Below are positions 33,623-46,000 of a stretch of 64,000 bases of DNA, one piece after another. Made by a program: the position numbers and the translations under genes. The notes under the pieces are model-generated. The model saw nothing but the letters and a program-made list of their open reading frames with translations. It searched no databases and was not told where the DNA came from. The stretch is from Ischnura elegans (Eukaryota > Arthropoda > Insecta > Odonata > Coenagrionidae): NCBI RefSeq assembly GCF_921293095.1, contig NC_060259.1, forward strand, positions 4,650,001 through 4,714,000. The letters run 5' to 3'. The stretch's first letter is position 1; each line of letters opens with the position of its first letter.

Positions 33623-34262
33623 ATAGGGTTTTTTGCTATTATTTTTTTATTGCCTAAATCGAAATATTATTACTCCTGGAGTAGGTATTACACGCTTTTA
33701 CATTTTTAAATGACGATATATATTTTTCGCAATTAGATGAAAAGTGAAAAATTTCAAGCGCGCGAAAACGCGACGGCTAAGTATGAATGCCGGGAAAACC
33801 CCGTGTGACGTCGTTCTGGTTCCCGCTGCCGCAAGTGAGGTGACCTTGGGGCGAGGCTTTGAGCGCTGATACGACGCAGGATGATAGCAGGTAGCGCTTG
33901 GCTTAAATAAGGACTATTAATACCCTATCAAACGAAGGAAACTTTCCGACCATAGGCAGTTTTAATAGGTGATTATTAAGTCATGTTTCCCTGAGCTCTG
34001 TGCCTCATGCATGCATTGGTAATCTCAGACGATGTAGAACTCCTGACTACTCGTATAGAAACTAGGTCCCTGCGACGCGCCTTTGTATCTGTATCTTTGT
34101 ATCTGGCCTTTTTCAAATGAGGATAAAATTGACCATTGCCATTCGTCTAAACCAGTATTTCTAAAACCAAATAATTTGTATATTATGAATACACTAATGG
34201 TGAGCAACGAATCGCAATCAAAGCCTTTCGTTTTCTTTGATGAAGGAAACTACCATATCGTC
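33623..34262 (+). repeat. Dispersed repeat A, long copy
   Basis: About 640 bases match 63056-63685 throughout: starting near ATTTTTTTATTGCCTAAATCG and running through GAAAAATTTCAAG, CTAAGTATGAATGC, GTGAGGTGACCTTGGGGCGA, GGCTTAAATAAGGA, CATGCATGCATTGGTAATC and TATTATGAATACACTAATGG. Three copies (one truncated) in the window show it is a dispersed element. No ORF is conserved between copies; ends and class are unknown. Confidence 0.8.
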
Positions 34263-36432
34263 TGAATCTGAGCCGAATCGGAGCTGGCCAGACTGCCTGG
34301 GAAAAGTAAGCTTCTGCATTGAGAGGGTGCTTTATCTTGAAATCCGATTTATAGCGTATTCGGTTTCGGGATATTTATCCCCAGCAAGTATATCAAATAG
34401 GGAAGTGCACTAATTTTTTTTTATTGCTGAATTTGAAAGTTTAGCCTAAAAAAGAAACATTAGTATAATCACTTTTATTTCCTGCATCCGGGGTATGCAC
34501 TTTAAAACGTTTTGAAAGTCGGAAAATTTCATGGTGCGCTGAAACACAGTGCCTCCATCTTGATTGAGATGTGACGTCACAAGGCAGTAGTCACCAGTGG
34601 AGTATCGCTGTATTCCGTCGCCTTCTTTAGCGCGGCGAGAGTTTCCGGGAATCGGTGGAGTTTGCTTCATAAATATGTCGTCTAGTACCGAAAGCATGAA
34701 TTCAAAATAGAATTATAAATGATTTTTGTTCCAAATTTCATCTCGACGTCGATACAAAAGCCTGGAGAAGATATTCATTCCCGTGCCTTAAGCACAAGCT
34801 ATACGGAATAAATGGTTCAAGGCTGCTCCTGACTCTTACCTATCGATGATATTCTGTTTTGAAGTTCATTTGAAGGTATTGTAAGATCAAATTGATATTT
34901 ATATTATAATAATTTACTTAATAGGTACCTCAGTCACATCAGAAAGTGTGTTGAGTCAAAATATAGCATCTTCCGCGTAGACCTACGTAATTTATAAACT
35001 GAAAGTAGTTAGGTTAAAGAATTATGGCGCGACTGTTATTTTACACGACCGGGCAAAATGCGTACTTTGCCCATGATATGTGCATATATGATAACAAACG
35101 ATTTTTGTTAAAGTTAATCTTTATTTGTTGAAATTAGTACATTTATAGGTGATACAGATATAAAGGTACACGGCAGGTCGCGCGGCGTAATTTGTACTCC
35201 ACTGGTGACGGTTTCATCTTGCTGATCTAAAAAATTAGCTACAATACCTCGAACTTTGAAAACTCGCAATATAGGCAGTCAAAGTATATTGTAGGAATAC
35301 ACGAGACCATTCTAGCCCAGAATGTACGTACAATGTTGAAATCCTTGGTTTTCAAAGATTGACATATTTTTTACGCCAGCGCGCCCGGTCCAGGGTTTTC
35401 AACTTTTATTTCATCCCATTTGTTAATTGAAATTATATTTCGGAATGGTTCTTTTAGCACTGCTACTGAGGTAAACTGGTAGGTACTGAGTACAAGGTAC
35501 TGAGGTAGGTACTGAGTAAGTAAACTCCCTTTGGAGTAATGTGAATTACAAGTGTTCAAGATATATGGCATTTTATATTCGCTTTGTGTTCTTATTAATT
35601 ATGTCTGTACGCATATTATTGCTTGCCACGAGCCTTTAATGGTATGTGCTCTTGCAAGAGTGGTTTTCATTTTTAATGTGGAAGTGGGTCAGTATAAGCA
35701 AAGAAAAAAATTAACATTTTAGCGCACACCAACCCTTGTAGTCATCGTATCTCTGCGTTTGTAATGACACTGCTAAAATACCTTAACGCCATTATGATGA
35801 TAAAAAATTGCCTCATGTCAATGATTGCTGCAATTATAATTAATGATAAGCTTGACACCGTATGATCACAATGAAGACAACAAAAAATAATTCCACGACG
35901 TAGTCTTGAATCCTGGTCTTTAATATAGGAATCTTTCCTTGAAATCGTTCGTACACGCTACCACTACCCCAACCGACCCATAAGGTAACGGAGGATATTT
36001 TGAATTTATATATATGGCTTGTGAAAAGTAACGCGTGAAAATTAATTAATTACAGCCTAACTAAGGCCCTAATTGAAAAAGATGGAGCAAGGTATGTGGT
36101 CTCCCCTTTTTAGCCTTAACGTCTCGCATTTCTATGGAGCGTTGAACCTGTCCTCCTTTTTCAAAAATTCAGTGACCATAAATACATCAAAGTTTGGTAT
36201 ACCATTTATAAATCTTTGGAATTTTCCTTCTCCCAACCAAGATTATCTTTTCTTGAACCCATCCTGGACAGCAAACCATTGCAACAACCAGCCAGCACGG
36301 AAATAAGGCTAACATCCCATGATTCTAGTTGCGAAGGGCGAACGTTCCGGCCGGCGTGAATACATACGCAACGAATAAGTCTTGCAGCAAACGTCTGAAA
36401 TAGTGCGAAAGATCCACAGAGAAAAAATCATT
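34263..36432. other. Gene-free stretch with a short GGTACTGAG repeat
   Basis: No gene is seen. At 35466-35522 GGTACTGAG and close variants recur four times. A composite CATCTTGATTGAGATGTGACGTCACAAG site lies at 34551-34578. Confidence 0.35.
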
Positions 36433-36505
36433 CGCCTTGACCGGGATTCGAACCCGGATCCCCCGATTTCCGGTCGAGTGCTTTAGCCAGTTAGGCTACC
36501 GAGGC
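36433..36505 (-). tRNA. tRNA-like Pol III unit (tRNA pseudogene or SINE head)
   Basis: Seventy-three minus-strand bases contain a perfect A box (TAGCCTAACTGG) and B box (GGTTCGAATCC), and a run of six T starts 5-6 bases after the 3' end. It folds as a cloverleaf: acceptor 7 bp with one C-A mismatch, anticodon stem with one G-U, and a 5-bp T stem with TTCGAAT loop. The anticodon position would read GGA, but position 33 is C instead of the invariant U and there is no long variable arm as a serine tRNA needs. A true, working tRNA is therefore unlikely; a tRNA-derived element is more probable. Confidence 0.55.
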
Positions 36506-39500
36506 GTCATTCTTCCCTGTGGATATTTCGATTGTGCACGGGTCATGGTTAATCACGATTGTGCATTGCGGGTGACTCCCGTAAAAGTTATCACCGCGGC
36601 TAGTCCCGGTATACTTTAAACTAGTCTGAAATAGGTTTATTAGTTTGACTCGGTTCTTACAAAAACATTTTTGGCATGATAAACGGCATTGTGCCAAAAT
36701 ATACCCAGCGAAAAATAAATACCATCATCTATTTATTAAAGATTCAATGTGCTATTCGTACTACTCTTTCCAAACTTGAAGTTGACACGTAAATGAATAT
36801 TAATATATTACGCAATAATGAAGTCATTTACTCAAAAGAGAAACAGCCACATATATATTCTGAAGATATTTTATGACAGCAAAAAACGGATACCCTCAAA
36901 TTCTGTAATTTTTCTATGCAATAATAGTGGTAGAACTAAACGGCGTAGAAGCTGCCTTCTACTACTGCCTTGTGACGTCACGGCCAATATTCAACATGGA
37001 TACCCGTTTTAGCGGCCTTTGAATTTTTCCATATTTCGGACGTCCATCTCGAATCAAGTATTCACTATTAGGATTTAAACTGTGGTTTTACGACATTATG
37101 TTATTCTGAACTCTAATTTAAAACATGTGTTTGGTGCATTTGAAACACTAGTGTACTTCCCTATTCTGAAAGAATCATAAACTGCATAGTCTGTATACCG
37201 TAGAGTGGCGCACGGGCACGGCTTCAGCTGCCACATTAAAGTATTTTGAATAGCTAGAGTTCAAACACAAAGCGAAAGTTACGTTTCGTCATTACAAGCC
37301 CACTCCTTAGACCCTCCTATAAATTGAGGCTGAAGACTTCCCCCAAGAAAATTTTCTCGTCTCATTTCTACGAGAATGCGAATTTACATGAAAAACTATA
37401 CCACACATTTTTTGCATTATCGAGCGAAGATAAGGAGGGGAAAATTTGAGTTGGCTCCTCGTCATCTAGACCCTATGATGATAGCAATTTCATTCTTTTC
37501 CATACCCCCCCCCCCCCAAACATTTGCCTCAAAGGCGCTTTCCCATTCATAGAGTTAGGTCTGCGAGAAATAAAACATTCCAAGCACAGGAAGTTCCCAC
37601 ATAGGCACATAAAAAGAAACACCTGCCCATTACGTGGTATGCGAAGAGGCTTTGTCGTGAGAAAGGTTGGTTACGGCGGCCTCCAAGGGCGAAAACCTGG
37701 AAAAGCTCTTCTCGATGGATTTCTCCATTTCGAGGGATTACACTTAAAGACATTGCCCAAAAAATTTGCGGGGAAAGTTGAACCCCTGGCTTTCCACCCG
37801 CCTTGGAATTGTCACCAGTAAATAGCATGATTAATGCTGTATGCTGACATAGATGCCAGGAGCAGCCTTGTTGGCGGTACCGAAACACCCAAATCCAGGC
37901 AACATCTTCATAGAAGCATGAGAGGAACTTCCATCGCTTCTCTCATAGAGTGGATATAATTCCGTTGGGTTGATTAAAAGTCCTGGAAGCACTCTTTTGC
38001 AAACCCTACACCCCGAAGAGCATAAGATAATCTAACAATAATAAAAAACCCTGCGCTTTAATATGCAGGCCTTTAAAAGATATAACTTAATGATAAAAAG
38101 TAACTGTGCAATGCAGATAAAATCTTTATTGTGAATTCTGAAGAACATTCTAATGTCTCTAAATTTATTTAATCCTTGAATTTTTAAGCAAGTCACTTTA
38201 AAGGCTATATTTGGCTTAGCTGTTGCAATGCCGTAAATCAGATTTTTCCCCCTCTAAATTCACGGGACTTCCGAACCGAAGTTATTATTATTTACATTCA
38301 CATCACTGCTTATATTATTATTGTCTTGGATGAATTATTTTTATAGCGTACGTGTTTACCAATAATTGACAATTTACATCTTGGTCCATCACTAGATACG
38401 ATGCGAAATAAGACGGCAGGGTACAGATAAGATAACGGAGGCAGAGAGGTCGAACGCGCTGTTGAGGGTGGCCTTGATCCTCATCCACTTGCATAATGAA
38501 ATGACAGCTAATGGACTTAATAGTAGTCATTTACCATAGTCATAGGCAATGCTCTCTCGATAGGCCTGAAAAGCTCCCTTCGATTTCTCCAAGGAGAACG
38601 ACCTCAAAGATCACATATATACGCAGGCAACAACGCACGAAGTTCAATTAATACATTACCCACAAAGAGGGAACACCGAGTGACTCCACAGCTGACCGAG
38701 CGGTTACAATAAGTTGGAGCTGGAAAGTAGCAACAAGGAAACACAACGAAAGGTAAGATTGTCGTCAAAAGCAAAAAATAAGAATAGAGAGCCATATTTT
38801 TCACACGATTACGTTCACCGAGTGACTAATGCTCCCCCATGAATTTCATTTGGTAGGTTAAATTACTGCTTTAGGACGTGCACATTTCGGGCTGCATCTC
38901 CTACGTATTAGAAATTCGAAGTCTAAGATTTATTAGAAACGTGCATATATATATAGTCATAGGCAATGGTCATATATAAATAGTACGATTTGGCTTCGAA
39001 AAAGCATGGAGCACAAAAATGTGTATCTCAATACTTTTTATAAGTACAATCACTTGGTTTACCAATGTAAATACTTGGTTTATAAATACAGTTTATGAAC
39101 CAAACTACACTTGGAAATTATAGGCCGAATATGTAATAATCGAAATCAACTTTGTTTTCTCTCTGTAGGACGGGAAAAATCGTGAGTATTTTATAAGATC
39201 TTCATAACCATTCATTCCTACCACAGTAAGTAGGTCACGAACGAGGCTGCGCGCTGAAGGGAACTTTCATCTAGGTGATTTCATTTCTGTTGAGACGCTT
39301 CATTAACTAAAAAATTGAAATCCCGAAATCCATATTTTTCAGAAGTGCATAGATGAATAAAAATTTCGGTAATAATGGTTGGTCCACAGAATAAATAAGA
39401 ATACTAGATTGCGAACATTTGGCGCGAAGGACAAGGCCCTGGACAGTCGTGTTGACAGACGAATGTTGCTGAGCGTGTAATTAATGCACCCGGTTGTACT

Positions 39501-41372
39501 TTTTTTACCTTATCTCGCAAGCATACTGGGTAACCTTTTGTTTCCTCCTCTCCCTCACATATGAAAACTTTTGGACCGTATCCCATTGGCGAGGAAAGAA
39601 ATACAAGGCTTTTTGTTACTTGTTTTCGACTCTGATTTAAATATTTCCCGGGCTGCAAAAGTGAAATACGGGGAATATATCCAAAATAATATGATTGATC
39701 TCTTTAAATTATGTGCCATCAACGTGCATGAGCGATCTCCAAAAAATAACTGAATTCAATTTTAAAACATATGCTACTGATTAAGCAACGCTCTACGAAT
39801 ACAGAACCTTAAATAAAGAAAGGAAGAAATTCACATGGAAAACCTGGTGGACAATGACGGAATATGTGAGAATTAATTAACCTCATTAGACGAGGTTCTA
39901 TTTACTATTCGAGCATTCGCGCCAGTCGGGTGGTTGCACAATCCAGTTTTGCATTATGAGGTATGATTGTTCTCTGGGACATGTGGACAGTTGGTGCACT
40001 GTAGTCTTTCCTCATTCCCCTTCCCGGCTTTAAGGACACTGAGATTACTTTTGAAAGGACAAAATGGAACCATGGGCACAGCCACGGAATTTGACTAGGG
40101 ATGGGTATGCAGCAAAATTCCCTGGCTGTGCCCTTCTCCCTCAACAACTCCCATGAATGGGACCAATTATCCCAATGAATGAATCCTGTAGCCAAAGGAC
40201 TATTTTAGTCGTTTACTAAGATAGGGGGCTCAATTCCAGGTGGTTCAATTGGAAGGGGTATTCTCGGACATTATCTCCAAAGCATTTCAACTCAGGAGGG
40301 TTTGACCCCTGGACCTCCAATCCCTATATGGATTTGTAATAAAATAATCCTATTTGATGTCAAAATACAGCTTGACAATGATAGGACTGCAAGTGATAAA
40401 CTGTATAATAATAATCAGTCCTAGATATGCACACTAAGTAACAAGTGAACATTACTCTAATTTCAACAAAAAAACCTTTGAACAGGATTCCTTCATTCCA
40501 CATTCAATATCCCAAAAAGTATTTACTGCCTGCCATAGCCACTAGGCCAATTAAAGAAGTTGCTCCAAAATCTCAAAACAACAGGGCTGCCATCTTGTTC
40601 TCATGGTTTTACATTCTCATGGAGGGTTTTTAGGAGCGTGACTGAGGAGAGTATACTTCAAATATTAAATTTTGAAAAAAAAAAACAAATTATGACAAAC
40701 TGGGGTCAAAAATAACCCTGGATATCAAAATTTGACCAAATCAGCTGCCAAAACTTAGGCCATTTAGCATTTTCCACAACAATCTACCAGAGCATTTTCA
40801 ACAAAATGATTTCATTATTTCCGCATAAAAGTGGAAACTAAATTTTGATCTAAAATAGGAATCACCAACTGATCAAAATGATGTTACTGGTAAATATCAC
40901 TTAGGCAAAATAATGTTATCATTTTCAAAGTGTAAGTGATTTCACCAAAAATTTTTTGGCAATAAATGATATAAAAAAGAAATCACTATGCTGCTGCCCA
41001 GTTTATGGGAAACTTCTCAATCCAATGAAGCTTCCCAAGCAGCATCTAATGTAATTTTTCTATTTGTTAGATATCAATTTTTTCCATCCAACATCACTTT
41101 TACTATGTCTCCACCAGTGCCAGATTTAGCACTAAACAAGGAAAGCAACTGAAGGAAAAAAATTGAAATAATATGAAAATTTATCGCTAATGTGAACTTT
41201 CAAATGCTGTAAAACATAACTTGGATTGGTGAGGGGGCTGGACAAATTACAAAGCATAATATTTTCTTAAATAGAGGGTTGCCAGTGCAGTGGCGTTCTG
41301 ATGAAGTGACTGCACACCTGTACATATAAAGTTCTGGGAAGCCCAGAAGGGTGTAGTTGAGCAGACTGTACA
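36506..41372. other. Gene-free stretch
   Basis: No supported gene. Open frames at 37547-37888, 39404-39658 and 39905-40195 on the minus strand have no recognisable domains and are opposed by similar frames. A C14-type homopolymer lies near 37507-37520 and a TGACGTCA at 36973-36980. Confidence 0.35.
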
Positions 41373-41424
41373 ATTTGTTTACTATTTTCAATAAACTATA
41401 GTTTATTGAAAATAGTAAACAAAT
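41373..41424. repeat. 52-bp perfect AT-rich palindrome
   Basis: The left half ending ATAAACTA at 41398 and the right half starting TAGTTTAT at 41399 are exact reverse complements for 26 bases each, with no spacer. A partial third copy of the half-site follows at 41440-41466 (ATAGTTTATAGAAAATAGTA). Confidence 0.95.
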
Positions 41425-42878
41425 ATAGTTATAGTTACAAATATAGTTTATAGAAAATAGTAGTTACTTATAAGGCTGTGCATCAAGGAGGGATTCACCC
41501 ACTTCTACCCTGTCTTATTGCATGAGTTGGCCAACAGGTGATTTATTTAGACCTATGTTTCCTCAAGAATTAGAGGGAAAATCCTCATGGTTTCCCCTGA
41601 ATGGTTTACTTTGTATTCTTGCTACTGTTGTGTTGTAAAACTAATTGTTTGATAACATTCTTATTGGAATTTTTAAAACATTTCCTTTTAAAGATATGAA
41701 AAAATATTAGTGCTATATGTAAGCTTCAAAAAGATATAAAATTTTCACTGTGAATAGTCTGGGAACACAGGAGAATGGGAGAAGAGAAGTTTGGTAGAAT
41801 AGAGTGGATAAAGGTTTGTTTGGGGGGCTTCTTTGTCTATCTTGCTTTGGGGTCACAAGGATCTAAATCTGGCACTGGTCTCCTCCACCCTTACGCAGGA
41901 GCAGTCTGGGGTGAATGGGGGGCTCATGATGGGGCCCACCCCTGGAAAATTTTAGAAATTGCAGAAATGCATAAAATTTTAGAAATGGATTTTGACGCTA
42001 TTCTGGCTCTTAAAAACTTGACAAAAGTTAATAAAAATAGCATTTTCTTCAGAAAACACTAAAAAGTAAGGATTTCACAGCTTATAAAACTTAATAATAT
42101 AAATCTTAAAAAAAAATCAAAAAAAGCTTTTCGAATGACCTTTTCAAAAATTAATCAGGTACTCTTAATTCTTCTTACTCCTTTATCTTATTTATTTTTA
42201 TATGACGTTTTTACGCTGGGTATGCTGTTAATACAGAAAATTAATGAAACCTTAGAATGTTATAATAGCAAAAAAAAAACAACTTTGGTTCAAGTAATGT
42301 GTGTCTCTTTTTATTACACCTTTCATAGGCACTTCACGATAGACATGAATGTTGCAGGGCTGCCCTAAGCAATCGCCGACCATCTGACCTGACTAGATTG
42401 CCCCTGACCTTAGGCAATGTAAATGCAATATCAATAAAACATCACTTTAATGTTAAAATTTGTTAACACAACAAATAATAAAAGAGTAAGGTCAAAATGT
42501 AACCCTCTCTTTTATCCAGTATGTATCAAATTATTAAATATTAACCCAAAGATAAATTATTTTGTTCATCATTAGCAGAAAATATTTTTATACTCTCATA
42601 CATGACCAAATATTCATGCCCCATAACTCTACCATTATGAATCCTATTTACCCACAACTCTGTCATTACTTTTACATTAGATGTGTGCACTAAATAACCA
42701 AACATAAAAATCAAGGTAATTGGACAGAAATATCTTCAGCATAAACAGATTAACACAAGACCTTATCATATTCAAAAATGTACGTAATAAAATGCTTGGT
42801 AATTTTGATATCTATTGAAGAGCTTTATACCAAATTTTTAACTTTTCGTATAATACAGTCTGTTCATTTTTCCTTTAG
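41425..42878. other. Upstream region of the esterase gene
   Basis: No coding feature. The last bases before 42879 are TTTTTCCTTTAG, a good splice acceptor directly before the esterase ATG, so a non-coding first exon and the promoter should lie somewhere upstream. I cannot identify them. Confidence 0.4.
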
Positions 42879-43088
42879 ATGGATTTTCATACTCACCCCC
42901 TGTTCTGGATATGGCTGGTAATTTTTCATGGAGTGGCAATAACATCAGAATCAAGTGAGCCTCTAGTAAATGTTCCTGGGCATGGAGTATTTAAAGGCAC
43001 AATCCTCACTTCCTCCTTGGGTAACAAAATGCATGCATACTTGGGAGTTCCATATGCAAAACCTCCAGTTGGAGACTTGAGGTTTAAG
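42879..43088 (+). CDS. Esterase exon 1 (first coding)
   Basis: Seventy codons from the ATG: signal peptide ([12 protein letters not shown]), then GVFKGT and [15 protein letters not shown]. It begins right after a TTTAG acceptor and ends AAG|GTAAAT in phase 0. Reading continues into the intron for 16 codons before a stop, which is not coding. Confidence 0.9.
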
Positions 43089-46000
43089 GTAAATGTAACT
43101 AATTCAGCAGGGTTAACAATTACCCTTAAAATTTGATGAAGATTTTCAGATATCTTCTGGCTTTCAAAAACTTTATAATGTTTGTGTCAGCTCTGATGCC
43201 CCGTTAAGGTCAGTGAAATAGCAAAATGCAACCATGATTTAAGGATTTACATAAAGTCTCTTAACATGTTGCCTACGGGTGGCGAGAATTTTTGTCATTT
43301 TTCCCAAGCGTTCCGGATGGATGACAAAGATTCTCGTCATTCAGGCACGTCAACTTATACAATTTTAAAGCATACTATTGGTAGTTGGTGGTATGTCATC
43401 AGTTGTTGTTCGTAACTTATTATGTACAGACATGTCATAATGTTTGATTGGGTTAAGTTATACTTTAAACATTAGCTTTTTTAACCATGTTCAAACGAAA
43501 GGCAGTTCGCCCAAATTGACACATATTTTCAATCTCAACACCTCTACCCAGGTACGTCATTCCCCTGCATGAAAATACCCCGGTACACAATGTGTTAATA
43601 TGATACCACCTCTATTTTCTCAAAATCTCTGAGAAAATAGTCATAAAATAATAATGTTCACTATCCATGAGCAAATACACTTGAATGAAGTTGTAAGAAG
43701 TACAATTACATAAGCATTGTCAAGTCAGCTGCATTACAAAAAACAAATATGCAGCAGGAAAAGTACATCCACATTGAGAACAGCAAACAAAGCAAAGCCT
43801 CAAAATGACACACTTCACATATACATTAACATAGTAGAGCAAATGTTTTCTTACGATTTTTTTACAGATAGTTTGAATTTCTGGTATTCTAGGTATTTTA
43901 CTACAGATAGCAGTCTGCTATAAAGGTTGAATCCCTGGTATGTTGAGCTATGTAGTATTTCAGCTGTTCTATAGCATTTTAAATGGATGAGTTCATTCCC
44001 AAGCAGCAATTAATATCCCAACAACATCTAGACAACACTGTCAGCATTAACATATGACATCCATGCAATATCCACCTTAATGTTGCATGGATATCTGTCA
44101 AATACCCAAAGGACCCACCAAACAATGTTGCAGGGATATTCAACAGAGAGCATGGAGATCCACATTACAACATCTCTCAGATATCTTCACAACATTCAAT
44201 GAGCAGATAATGGGTGTGTTAATTATGGTTTTTGATAATCCCCAGATATACAAACTTAAATATCTGATGGATATTGTCTGCTGCTATGGCAATACATACA
44301 TGTTTTTAATTAAGTCTGGGTAACAAGGGCTAATCCTAACATTGCTATTTGGTTTTATATTCATTACCAAATTGTGTTTTTCACTTTGGTGTATCTTCAT
44401 ACTAAACCCCAAAGTCTAATCTGTATACCCAAGCAGCAATTGATGTAAGGATGACATTGTAAGGATATCTGTCAAATACCCAAAAGGACCCACCAAAGAA
44501 CATAGCAGCGATGTCCAACAGTGGACATGGAGCTCCATTTTACAACATCTCTTAGGTATCTTCACAACATCTAATGATTAGATAATGGATATGCCTGTAA
44601 TTGTTTTTGGTTATCCCCAGATGTAAAGAATAAACATTTGTGCCCTTCAATTCTATAAAAAACATATGCTACCTATGGCTAATGCTTGGCATAACAATTT
44701 TTTAATATCGTGGATATTAAAACTTGGATATCTTTGTAATGTTATTTTTACGGCTCATAGTAGATGTTACAAACAGGATATCTATGCATAGGTGGATTTG
44801 GAGGGGGGGGCATGGGGGAACGTGCCCCCCACACGCTTAAAACATAGATAAATTTTCAATACGTAATCGTTATGTTCATTTTATTATGTACCTATATTAC
44901 GGAGCCTTAATCATTTAAGTGAATATGAATAAATTTCATATCAATATAAAGAGAATACCCAACTAGCACAGATTTTGCCTTATCCCTAAATACGAGGATA
45001 TTATACATATATGCCGTGACGAAACCTATCTGAAAGCAGAGATAAAGTATGAATAATCCACGCCGTTTTTTGGGATAAATCGGAGATGCACTTCCGCATT
45101 TTTTGAGATATGCCTATCCTTACGCCGTATAATTGCCGCTAGGTGGCAGCTGTTTCGCGTACGATCGCTGCGCTGCCACGCGAGATTCATGAGAACTACG
45201 TGAAAATAATGTAATAACCGTAATAACATAAATTGGCATTCGATGAGGAAAGATTCAATGCATTATTTTTCATCATTGTATTTTATTATATTATGGTATC
45301 CCATATAGCATCAAATATGCCAGAGACATCTCACGAGGCATATATGACCACTCTGTCTATGAGGTCTGTATGCCTATGAGATCATATCTCGTGAGATTCC
45401 TCTGAGATATTTGATGCTACATGGGATACTGCAATACAATACTGTATAATAACATACATGATGAAATATAATGCACTGAATCATTCACCATCGAAAGCCA
45501 ATACCGCACTAGTCTCCACAATGAGGTTTTTTTTCACTATGTTACTCATTCACGCAAGTTTAGGAACATCCCAAAAAATCCGTTAGAAGAAGGTGGTAAA
45601 ATAAACAAAATTATTGCTCTAAAAACGATATATTTAATGAATTATTCATCTTGAAACGATATACAATACACTAGAACACGGAGCAGTCTTTATACCTTCA
45701 TCGGTAAACCATAAATCTTACTGTTCAATTCCTTACATCAAATTATAGAGGAGACTGCGGTGAATTACCTTACGTATGGTTTCTAAAAGCACAAATTCGA
45801 AATCCATTACCGTTATACCCTAGAATTTGGCAATTGCAATCACTAATACCTCGCATTTGTTAACAAATCACAGCACTGTCGATGATTCCTTCATTAATAT
45901 CCACGACAATCCGGGATGTTTTGATGTGTCGCCACAACTGTACGTACCGGCGTAGCCCACATCGAACTCAGGAACACAAAAACGATGCTTAGGTCGCATT

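Noticed and set aside
36433..36505. Functional tRNA-Ser(GGA)
   Set aside because: C at position 33, acceptor mismatch and no long variable arm; kept only as a tRNA-like unit.
37547..37888. Minus-strand frame of 113 residues
   Set aside because: No recognisable domain; opposed by a plus-strand frame; composition not convincing.
40080..40110. CTAGGGATGGGTA near 40.1 kb as the missing hAT left end
   Set aside because: It lacks the GCAAAAATAACCGG continuation seen at the 15.28-kb end.
39905..40195. Minus-strand frame of 96 residues
   Set aside because: No domain, no splice or promoter context; may be an old repeat.
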